From positions 5,157 through 29,651 of the forward strand of contig DOWV01000147.1 in the NCBI GenBank assembly GCA_003519375.1: a stretch of 24,495 nt of DNA, given 5' to 3'. This DNA is from Bacteroidota bacterium. Its GTDB lineage: Bacteria; Bacteroidota; Ignavibacteria; UBA10030. Below the pieces are notes generated by a model. That model was not told where the DNA came from. It did not search any database and was given only the letters and a program-made list of their open reading frames with translations. How positions within the stretch are numbered: position 1 is the first letter of the stretch; each line of letters starts with the position of its first letter. Of the stretch, positions 16,623-23,005 are shown piece by piece. The position numbers were made by a program, and so were the translations under genes.

Positions 16623-17474
16623 ATGAGCAGCAGAACCAAGGCCGAGCTTTTTCTTCTCTCGATAACCCTCATCTGGGGGAGCACGTTCGCGACATCGAAG
16701 TATCTTCTCTCCAGCATTTCCCCCTTTTTTTATATCGGTATTCGATTCGCTCTCGCGGCGTTGATCCTTTCACTTCTCTTTCATGGTCGTGTCAGGTCGA
16801 TGACGAAGAATTCGTGGAGGAAGGGTGCAATCCTGGGTTCCCTTCTCTTTTTGGGATTCGCGCTGCAGACAGTCGGACTTCAATACACGGGAGCTTCAAA
16901 ATCTGCCTTCATCACAGGGATGATGGTCGTCTTCACTCCGATTTGCCAGCTGATTATTGAACGCAGACCGCCAAAGATTGGAAATGTGATCGGCATTGTT
17001 CTCGTTACGTTCGGGCTCTACCTTCTGACGTCACCTGCCGGGTCAGAGTTCAATCTGGGCGACGGGCTGAATCTTGTTTGCGCTGTGGTCTTCGCTCTCT
17101 ACATTGTCTACCTCGATGTGTACTCCAAAGGCGAAGACCACGTCCAGCTCACCCTCTCCCAGTTTCTGGTCTGCACGTTGCTGGGTCTGGGGGCAGCACC
17201 GTTCGTCGAGTCTATCACCTTTATTCCATCGACAGGTGCGATTGCTGCCCTTCTGTATCTTACCATTTTTGCCACAGTGATCGCCATTACCGTGCAGGTC
17301 CGGTTCCAAAAGGACACCACGCCCACAAGAAGTGCAGTGATTTTCTCAATAGAGCCGGTTCTAGCGGCATGGTTTGCATTTCTCTTGCTGGGAGAAATAC
17401 TCGGACCAATGGGACTGGTCGGGGGTGGAATGATCGTCATGGGCGTCCTCGTCTCGGAACTTTCCCCAGGTTGA
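16623..17474 (+). CDS. EamA/DMT-family membrane transporter
   Basis: A 283-residue integral membrane protein with about ten hydrophobic helices arranged as two EamA repeats. Signature stretches are LLSITLIWGSTFATSKYLL at the start, the GLQYTGASKSAFITGM segment closing the first repeat, and FSIEPVLAAWFAFLLLGE in the second. Members of the drug/metabolite transporter superfamily export or import small metabolites; the substrate cannot be told from sequence. It begins 61 nt after the DUF362 gene with no strong Shine-Dalgarno sequence. After the stop there is only a 5-bp hairpin (CTCCT/AGGAG near 17482-17495) without a T tract. Confidence 0.87.
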   Translation: MSSRTKAELFLLSITLIWGSTFATSKYLLSSISPFFYIGIRFALAALILSLLFHGRVRSMTKNSWRKGAILGSLLFLGFALQTVGLQYTGASKSAFITGMMVVFTPICQLIIERRPPKIGNVIGIVLVTFGLYLLTSPAGSEFNLGDGLNLVCAVVFALYIVYLDVYSKGEDHVQLTLSQFLVCTLLGLGAAPFVESITFIPSTGAIAALLYLTIFATVIAITVQVRFQKDTTPTRSAVIFSIEPVLAAWFAFLLLGEILGPMGLVGGGMIVMGVLVSELSPG

Positions 17475-17563
17475 AGGTTTTCTCCTGAACAGGAGGAGAT
17501 CATTCTGTGTCCATAGGGTGCTTGTTCCCCGACACACGCCTGACGGATGCCTGTAAATAGTAC

Positions 17564-17594
17564 TTGTGTTTTAATCGGGTAAGATTTACCTTTC
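17564..17594 (+). promoter_or_regulatory. Possible Bacteroidota-type promoter
   Basis: TTG at 17564-17566 and TACCTTTC at 17587-17594 are separated by 20 nt, close to the -33/-7 pattern (TTTG, TAnnTTTG) used by Bacteroidota sigma factors. It lies in the 129-nt gap before a small gene that has no Shine-Dalgarno sequence. The predicted start would fall almost on the ATG at 17604, giving a near-leaderless message, which weakens the call. Confidence 0.3.
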
Positions 17595-17603
17595 ACACGT
17601 CAT

Positions 17604-18017
17604 ATGAGAAATCTCCGGCGATTCATACTCTCGATCGTGATTGCGGTGCTCGCAGCGGGCACAGTTCTCGCGATAGTTATCAAAGATCGTCCCACCGCAC
17701 AGAGCAATGGCTCTGATGTAGTGGTCCGATGGGCGACCGTTGATGAATCAGGTGTCCAGAAGTTCGAAATAATGCGCCGGTCGGGATGGTCGGGTGATTT
17801 TCTCACGATTGGAACCGTCGATCAGCTTCGGGGAAACGGTTCGACGTACGAATTCACCGATAAGAGCGCCTTCAAGGGAAGCGGCGGTCTGTATCAGTAC
17901 AAAGTCCGGATCGTGAATGGACAAAGCCCTGCTCCGGAGACGGAAATCGTCTCGGTTTCGCACGTCAGTGATGTCACGAAGCGTACGTGGGGTAGCATCA
18001 AGGCGATGTTTCGATAG
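17604..18017 (+). CDS. Small membrane-anchored or exported protein with a fibronectin III-like domain
   Basis: A 137-residue protein not recognised as a named family. Residues 1-27 form a basic N-terminus plus a hydrophobic helix (LSIVIAVLAAGTVLAIVI), a signal anchor or uncleaved signal peptide. The rest is a predicted beta-sandwich: VVVRWATVDESGVQKFEIMRR, FLTIGTVDQLRGNGSTYEFTD and LYQYKVRIVNG match the strand pattern of FlgD/fibronectin III-like domains common on surface proteins of FCB bacteria, usually as part of much larger proteins. Here the domain stands alone. No Shine-Dalgarno sequence precedes the ATG. A strong terminator follows 25 nt after the stop. A periplasmic or surface-facing binding role is an inference. 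Confidence 0.75.
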   Translation: MRNLRRFILSIVIAVLAAGTVLAIVIKDRPTAQSNGSDVVVRWATVDESGVQKFEIMRRSGWSGDFLTIGTVDQLRGNGSTYEFTDKSAFKGSGGLYQYKVRIVNGQSPAPETEIVSVSHVSDVTKRTWGSIKAMFR

Positions 18018-18042
18018 CACATAAACCATACGATTCTCAGCG

Positions 18043-18069
18043 AAGCGATACGTTGTTATCGCTTTTTTT
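18043..18069 (+). terminator. Rho-independent terminator immediately before maf
   Basis: Perfect 8-bp stem AAGCGATA (18043-18050) and TATCGCTT (18057-18064) with loop CGTTGT, running into a T7 tract (18063-18069), one G and five more T (18071-18075). The maf GGAGG begins one base after the last T, so the terminator also lies at the extreme 5' end of maf. Confidence 0.85.
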
Positions 18070-18081
18070 GTTTTTGGAGGC

Positions 18082-18735
18082 ATGAAGTACCCGCCGCTCA
18101 TTCTCGCATCGCAGTCGCCGCGACGAAAGACGCTGCTTCGGCAAATTGGCCTGAAGTTCACGGTTCGCCCAAGTGCGGTTCGGGAGAATCTCCTTGACCA
18201 TGAGACTCCTGAGCACAACGCCAGGCGGATTGCACTCAGCAAAGCGATGAAAATCGCGAAGGCCTGCAGGCACGGAGTTGTTATCGGTGCCGACACGATC
18301 GTCGTGCTTCGTGGGAAGATTCTTGGGAAGCCTCGATCGCACGATGAAGCGAAGCGGATGCTCAGGTCGCTCAGCGGGAGTATGCACACCGTGTACACCG
18401 GATTTGCGCTCGTCGATGTGGAGACTCATAGGCGCATCGTCGACATCGAAAAAACAAAAGTATGGTTCAGGAAATTGTCGGAGGAAGAGATTGAAGAATA
18501 TGTAGCGTCGGGATCGCCGATGGACAAGGCAGGTGCTTATGGCATTCAGGATGACTATGGAGCGGTGTTCGTGGAGAGAGTGGAAGGCTGCTTCTACAAC
18601 GTCGTCGGTTTTCCCCTCACCCGTTTCTATAAAGCACTGCAGGTGATGATTTGTGAGCGGTCAAACAACTATAGAGGAGTAAAAGGCGACGATGCAACAA
18701 AAGACGAGAGTGCTGATCGCAAAAGCAGGTCTTGA
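18082..18735 (+). CDS. maf: Maf-family nucleoside triphosphate pyrophosphatase
   Basis: House-cleaning pyrophosphatase that hydrolyses dTTP, UTP or modified nucleotides. Hallmarks are ILASQSPRRKTLL at the N-terminus, the acidic GADTIV motif, the lysine in LGKPRSHDEA and SPMDKAGAYGIQDDYG; the last is typical of the dTTP/UTP (YhdE) subgroup. Two oddities. First, the core ends near FPLTRFYKALQVM, and about 25 further polar residues follow; these overlap the next gene by 44 nt, so the tail may be a read-through of a lost stop. Second, GGAGG at 18076-18080 is only 1 nt from the ATG, much too close for normal ribosome binding, and a terminator lies just upstream. No better start is available. Confidence 0.92.
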   Translation: MKYPPLILASQSPRRKTLLRQIGLKFTVRPSAVRENLLDHETPEHNARRIALSKAMKIAKACRHGVVIGADTIVVLRGKILGKPRSHDEAKRMLRSLSGSMHTVYTGFALVDVETHRRIVDIEKTKVWFRKLSEEEIEEYVASGSPMDKAGAYGIQDDYGAVFVERVEGCFYNVVGFPLTRFYKALQVMICERSNNYRGVKGDDATKDESADRKSRS

Positions 18736-19108
18736 TGGACACGACAGGGGAGCCAAGGTAGTGGCTGCGGCTCTCCGGGATGCCGGCATGGAAGTTATTT
18801 ACACGGGACTTCGCAAGACACCTGAGATGATCGTCGAGGCAGCTCTTCAGGAGGACGTGGATGCGATCGGCATCAGCCTGCTGAGTGGTGCGCATATGAC
18901 AATCTTCCCAAAAGTACTACAGCTCATGCGAGAACAGGACATCACCGATGTTCTCCTCTTCGGAGGAGGTATCATTCCTGAAAAGGACATCCAACAACTA
19001 AAGACGCTGGGTGTCGGCGAGCTGTTCACTCCGGGTGCTTCCACAAACGACATCGTTGCCTACATTCGGAAGTGGAGCACCGAACATCGAACCGAGGTGC
19101 GTGTGTGA
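18692..19108 (+). CDS. icmB: Cobalamin-binding small subunit of acyl-CoA mutase
   Basis: A 138-residue Rossmann-like B12 domain. The base-off/His-on signature DxHxxG is DGHDRG at 15-20, with His17 as the lower cobalt ligand; LLSGAH and LFGGGIIP line the nucleotide tail pocket. Length matches IcmB and the small subunits of split archaeal-type mutases. It is the natural partner of the large subunit at 12827, although five genes separate them. GAGGAG at 18674-18679 lies 12 nt before the ATG, with AAGG closer in. The first 44 nt overlap the end of maf. It is followed by a strong terminator. No MeaB-type G-protein chaperone, usually linked to these mutases, is present in the window. Confidence 0.92.
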   Translation: MQQKTRVLIAKAGLDGHDRGAKVVAAALRDAGMEVIYTGLRKTPEMIVEAALQEDVDAIGISLLSGAHMTIFPKVLQLMREQDITDVLLFGGGIIPEKDIQQLKTLGVGELFTPGASTNDIVAYIRKWSTEHRTEVRV

Positions 19109-19140
19109 GCAGTACGTGAAACGAAGATTCCGCAAAACAA

Positions 19141-19171
19141 AAAACCCGCTCGGATCAGCTGAGCGGGTTTT
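19141..19171. terminator. Bidirectional terminator between icmB and cspA
   Basis: Eleven-bp perfect stem AAAACCCGCTC (19141-19151) with GAGCGGGTTTT (19161-19171), 9-nt loop. T-rich sequence follows on the + strand (TTTTGTGTTTCTT), and on the - strand six T then GTTTT. The converging icmB and cspA transcripts both end here. Confidence 0.9.
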
Positions 19172-19193
19172 GTGTTTCTTAGAGAGGCAGAAA

Positions 19194-19397
19194 TTAGGGA
19201 GCCTTCTTTACATTGACAGCCTGGAGGCCCTTTGCGCCTTGTTCAACTTCGAATTCTACAGTGTCGCCCTCTTTGAGCGTCTTGTATCCTTCACCGTTGA
19301 TAGACTTATAATGCACGAATACGTCTTCACCGGTGCTGCGCTTGATGAAGCCATATCCCTTCGCATTATTGAACCACTTCACTGTACCTTGTTCCAT
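19194..19397 (-). CDS. cspA: Cold shock protein, CspA family
   Basis: A 67-residue single-stranded nucleic acid-binding OB fold that melts RNA structure. RNP1 is KGYGFI and RNP2 is DVFVHY; the start GTVKWFNNAKGYGFI is classic. Length is typical. On the minus strand an AAGGA-type Shine-Dalgarno sequence (19410-19414) precedes the ATG by 12 nt, with GAAG closer. It has its own promoter at 19598-19626 and a long leader. It shares the bidirectional terminator at 19141-19171. Whether it is cold-induced or constitutive cannot be seen from the protein. Confidence 0.97.
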   Translation of the reverse strand: MEQGTVKWFNNAKGYGFIKRSTGEDVFVHYKSINGEGYKTLKEGDTVEFEVEQGAKGLQAVNVKKAP

Positions 19398-19591
19398 AAG
19401 GTGACTTCTTCCTTATAGGTTGAACATGCACACCTAATTTTTGTCTCTCAAAAACAAAAGATGTCTTGCTGTGCCCGACACCCTTCATTAAGGTTGTTGT
19501 TCACGCCCTCGCAGAACTTATGAACTACATCCTGCCGAGAGAGACAGCCAAAACCACTTCTGTTGAAACAAAAACGGTGTTGGTGAATTAC
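19398..19591 (-). promoter_or_regulatory. Long 5' leader of cspA
   Basis: Between the predicted transcription start (near 19591) and the cspA ATG lie about 195 nt with no coding sequence. Leaders of this size are characteristic of cold-shock mRNAs, where they change fold with temperature and control stability and translation. The stretch is A/T rich with several oligo-T and GAGAG segments on the transcript strand; no named riboswitch was recognised. Confidence 0.5.
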
Positions 19592-19597
19592 ACTGCG

Positions 19598-19626
19598 AGT
19601 ATAGCACTTGCCGAAACAAAAATCAA
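19598..19626 (-). promoter_or_regulatory. Sigma70-type extended -10 promoter for cspA
   Basis: Read on the minus strand: TTGATT (19626-19621), exactly 17 nt of spacer, then TATACT (19603-19598), with TG one base upstream of the -10 (TGCTATACT), an extended -10. The match to the housekeeping consensus is 4 of 6 at -35 and 5 of 6 at -10 with ideal spacing. The only gene downstream is cspA. Confidence 0.75.
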
Positions 19627-19629
19627 GTC

Positions 19630-19660
19630 CCCGCCTTGCCGGCGGGCCGTAGCGGCGAGG
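19630..19660. repeat. GC-rich palindromic (REP-like) element
   Basis: CCCGCC (19630-19635) pairs with GGCGGG (19641-19646). Alternatively CCTTGCCG (19634-19641) pairs with CGGCGAGG (19653-19660), allowing one G-T pair. The element is much richer in GC than the surrounding spacer and sits just upstream of the cspA promoter. It looks like a dispersed extragenic palindrome, but only one copy lies in this window. The remaining spacer up to the polymerase stop (19661-19768) shows nothing further. Confidence 0.5.
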
Positions 19661-19768
19661 TTTGCGGATGTCTCCCGAGGAAGGGGGAAATAGGGGGGCG
19701 TAAGATTCCGGTCTATGGTTGACGCTTTAATCGATTACATGCCAATGACTTTGCCGCCCGCGGTGTCG

Positions 19769-22210
19769 TCAGCCTGACTCATCTATCCAGATCCCGAACT
19801 CGCCTGTGTCCTCTTCCGGTTGTGAGGCCTGATCGCGTGGGATCGTGTGATCGGTTATCAGGCGGACCTGGTTGGCATCGAAACCAAAGAGATCTTCTGT
19901 GGAGAATATTCTCTCAAAGTCTTTGGGGGAGAAAAACAGGTCAAACTTCTTGGAGCTTTCGTTCAATCTCTCCAGGTAGTAAGGTGTATTCTCATCGGGG
20001 AAATTCGGCCGCCAGTCTTCCGCAAGTTTCGAATTTTCAACAATCTTCACACCTGCCTGCGTGCCAGTGACATAGTAGGAAACGCGATCCCCCGGCTTGA
20101 TGATAATGCCCGACCGCTTCGCGACTTCATATGCAGCGGAGGGTTTCCGTTGGCCGTCACGCAGGTCTGCTTCGTATGACTCGATGGAGTCCCGAATAGT
20201 CTCCGTCCGACAGAAATCATACACCTCCCAGTTGTGATTCGTAATGTCCTGCGCCAACGAAACATAGAGTTTGTGCATTCCCCCGATGTCTTCCTGGAGA
20301 AGACAGTTGATGCAGAGTGCGATGTACTCTTTCGCGAACCGCTCGAGCGAGCGAGAAATGAGCGAACTTCCTTTGATCGTCAATCGATCGGAGTAATCAA
20401 GCAGAGCGTAGTTCTTCTTCCGGTAGCTCACCATCTTCTTGTACCGACCCGCCAGCACCAGGTTGATGCCGGTCGGGAGCGAAGCAGAAAGCCTCTCAAT
20501 GAATGCTTCTTCCTGACTCTCGCCTCGGACATTGTCCGGCGGGATGAAGAAAATTCCGTCGGTGTCAGCCTCAATCACTCGGCCGTTGTACATCTCCACT
20601 TCATGAATGATCGTTCTGAGGAGCGCCTGCCCGACCGACGTGATCCGGTCGGCCTGCTCGAAGTCATTGAAAAGCCCGCGTGCATAGCCTAAATAACCAT
20701 AGAAAGAGTTGATCAGAATCTTGAGAGATGATTGAAAAGCATCCAGCGATTCGCGTTCCCGCTCACTCTCCGTAGTTTTCATCCGGCGCTTTGCTTCGAG
20801 ACGCGACGCCGTGAGGACCTGGAGCATCTGAGTAAACGTCCCGAGCTCGTCGGAGGAGGGCTTGATATTCTGCGTGAGCATGATCGAGGGGTACAGCGAT
20901 TCGATGTCGGCAGAGAGAACGTTGGGCAGTATTCCCGTGACGAAAATATCGGTATAGCCGCCAGAATGTTGAGTCCCGGTCTGTGTCTTCGGAACAGAAT
21001 GCTTCTGCCGCACGTATTCGCGGAGCATCATCTTTTCGATTTTTGCGGCGCTGCCGGACCGGAGAAGAGCATCGAAGGCGAGTGGTACCATCCGAGCTTG
21101 AAAGAAGTAGCTCGGTGTGAGGTGGCGGCTGAGTGTGCTGATGTCAGTGCACTCGGAGCGGAGACGCACCACCAGTGAATCCGCCTGTTCCGAGGGAGTC
21201 TCTGAGGTCTGGCGCTGGGAGGCAGCGGGATGTTCTTGTGTCTGAGGGAGATTGAGATGCTGCAACAAATATCTCAAACCGTACTGTTCAAAAGGCCTTT
21301 TGGATGAAGCATAGGCATGGGCAAGAGACTTCGTGTCGAGCAGATGACGCCCTGCGATCTCATAGACGGCATTCTCGGAAGGCGATTCGAGAGGATTTCC
21401 CCTTGGAGAGAACGATCGCAGGGCCGATTGATCTCTGCCGAGAGCAAGATCGAGCGAGTGCAACTCGGATCGAAGTATGAGGTAAGGGAGGACCTGATCG
21501 AAGAGATCGTGACCTTCGATAACATCCGGATCGCGCTCAGCGATCGCTGTGGCAACTCCCCGGAGGATTTCAGGCTCGGACAACTTGCGTCCATCGAACG
21601 TTTGTTCCCATCCTGTATTGTCGGTCAATGCGGCTGCGAGTATTCTGTCTTCGGTTTTGCGGGGATCGCTCCGCTTACCGGCCTTCGAATGTGCCGCGAT
21701 TCTGATCTGAACTCTGCGAAGTTCGTCGAAGGTCATCTCCTTGAACAACGTGACACCCGATTGGAGGAGATACTGCGACAGAGGATCCGGCTTCAGAAGG
21801 AGCGGGTCGATCTCGGAGTAGTGACTTGCCCGTTTCAACGCCGTGCGGTTGTAGGTTTGCATGACAAACCGGACAGCCTCCCAGAGATCATTCCATCGCT
21901 GGAAGGCCACAAGGAAACGATAGAAGTTTGAACCGGCGAGCTCCTTGAGCCAGAACTTCTTTGAAAATCCCTCGATGAGGGAAGGGGAGGAAAGGAAAAA
22001 GAAAGGATAGAACTCGGCGTCGGTCGATGTCACGCGGCCCGCGCCGGCAGCGTTCTCGGCGCCGCCACCGCGCGAGTAGAGGCGGACCGTCGAATCATTC
22101 AAGAGTTGAATCGCAACGATCTTCTGGAGCGTGCTTTGCCCGTACAGAACAGGATCTGTACGGGGCAATTCACGTGCAGGGGTCTTCTTCCTACTTTTTG
22201 GCTTCGACAT
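19769..22210 (-). CDS. B-family DNA polymerase with degenerate exonuclease domain
   Basis: An 813-residue family B polymerase. Polymerase motifs are complete: motif A is D435-IESLYPSI, motif B is K497-x3-NSFYG, motif C is ADTDG (Asp549, Asp551), and Lys613 in TIKGSSL is the KKx-type element. The 3'-5' exonuclease domain is present by alignment but its catalytic residues are gone. Exo I (usual LDIET) reads IRIAA at 169-173, with Arg170 and Ala172 in place of Asp and Glu. Exo II (usual GHNIFxFDLPYL) reads GHDLFDQVLPYL at 233-244. Exo III around 349-361 lacks the Tyr-x3-Asp pair. It should polymerise DNA without proofreading. The ATG at 22210 overlaps the slipin gene by 20 nt. A repair or translesion role is inferred. 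It is not a standard Escherichia-type PolB. Confidence 0.9.
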   Translation of the reverse strand: MSKPKSRKKTPARELPRTDPVLYGQSTLQKIVAIQLLNDSTVRLYSRGGGAENAAGAGRVTSTDAEFYPFFFLSSPSLIEGFSKKFWLKELAGSNFYRFLVAFQRWNDLWEAVRFVMQTYNRTALKRASHYSEIDPLLLKPDPLSQYLLQSGVTLFKEMTFDELRRVQIRIAAHSKAGKRSDPRKTEDRILAAALTDNTGWEQTFDGRKLSEPEILRGVATAIAERDPDVIEGHDLFDQVLPYLILRSELHSLDLALGRDQSALRSFSPRGNPLESPSENAVYEIAGRHLLDTKSLAHAYASSKRPFEQYGLRYLLQHLNLPQTQEHPAASQRQTSETPSEQADSLVVRLRSECTDISTLSRHLTPSYFFQARMVPLAFDALLRSGSAAKIEKMMLREYVRQKHSVPKTQTGTQHSGGYTDIFVTGILPNVLSADIESLYPSIMLTQNIKPSSDELGTFTQMLQVLTASRLEAKRRMKTTESERERESLDAFQSSLKILINSFYGYLGYARGLFNDFEQADRITSVGQALLRTIIHEVEMYNGRVIEADTDGIFFIPPDNVRGESQEEAFIERLSASLPTGINLVLAGRYKKMVSYRKKNYALLDYSDRLTIKGSSLISRSLERFAKEYIALCINCLLQEDIGGMHKLYVSLAQDITNHNWEVYDFCRTETIRDSIESYEADLRDGQRKPSAAYEVAKRSGIIIKPGDRVSYYVTGTQAGVKIVENSKLAEDWRPNFPDENTPYYLERLNESSKKFDLFFSPKDFERIFSTEDLFGFDANQVRLITDHTIPRDQASQPEEDTGEFGIWIDESG

Positions 22211-22976
22211 TCAGGAACGGTTTGAGGAGATCGATGGGAACAGGGAAAATCGTTGTCGAGTTGTTCTCTGTCGCGATCTCTCGCAGAGTTTGCAGATACC
22301 GGAGCGTCAGAGCGCTGGGCTGGTCGGCCAGGATCTTTGCGGCATCCGCGAGCCGCTGCGACGCCTGGAATTCTCCTTCGGCGGCAATGACCTTTGAGCG
22401 GCGTTCGCGCTCGGCTTCCGCTTGTTTCGCCATTGCCCGCTGCATCTCCTGCGGAAGATCAATCTGCTTCACTTCCACGGTCGATACTTTGATCCCCCAC
22501 GGCTCGGTATGCCGGTCGATGATCTGCTGCAATTTCAGATTGATCTTCTCTCGCTCCGAGAGCAGCTCATCGAGTTCGGACTGTCCGAGCACGCTTCGGA
22601 GAGTCGTCTGCGAAAGCTGCGATGTCGCGAACAGGTAGTTTTCGACGTCGAGAATCGCCTTATCCGGGTCCATCACACGGAAATAGACTACGGCATTCAC
22701 CTTGATGGAGACGTTGTCCTTCGTGATGACGTCCTGTGGAGGAACGTCCATCACGACTGTGCGGAGGCTGACTTTGATCATCCGATCGATGAGTGGAACG
22801 AGAATAATGAGTCCGGGGCCATTCCCGCCGCCTCCCGGGTTGACGAAAGCCTTCGCTTTGCGGCCAAGCCGGAAAATAACGGCCCTTTCATAATCGCGAA
22901 GCACGCGGATGGAATTCGAAATGATCAAAACAACGAAGACAACGACAACGAGGATGATGACACCGAGCGGTTGCAT
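22191..22976 (-). CDS. Slipin, stomatin/SPFH-domain membrane protein
   Basis: A 261-residue member of the band 7 family. One N-terminal transmembrane helix (residues 5-21) is followed by the SPFH domain: VLRDYERAVIFRLGR, LVPLIDRMIKVSLR, the MDVPPQDVITKDNVSIKVNA core, and QTTLRSVLGQSELDELLSER. A C-terminal helical region rich in Ala, Glu and Arg (about 180-225) is used for oligomerisation. A glycine-rich insert (NPGGGGNGPG, about 46-55) widens a loop that is short in most slipins. AAAGGAG precedes the ATG. It is 29 nt downstream of nfeD, the classic pairing of a stomatin with its membrane protease, and the polymerase ATG lies inside its 3' end. Confidence 0.94.
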   Translation of the reverse strand: MQPLGVIILVVVVFVVLIISNSIRVLRDYERAVIFRLGRKAKAFVNPGGGGNGPGLIILVPLIDRMIKVSLRTVVMDVPPQDVITKDNVSIKVNAVVYFRVMDPDKAILDVENYLFATSQLSQTTLRSVLGQSELDELLSEREKINLKLQQIIDRHTEPWGIKVSTVEVKQIDLPQEMQRAMAKQAEAERERRSKVIAAEGEFQASQRLADAAKILADQPSALTLRYLQTLREIATENNSTTIFPVPIDLLKPFLNVEAKK

Positions 22977-23005
22977 ACAAAGCTCCTTTCTGAGCGATGG
23001 CCCGA

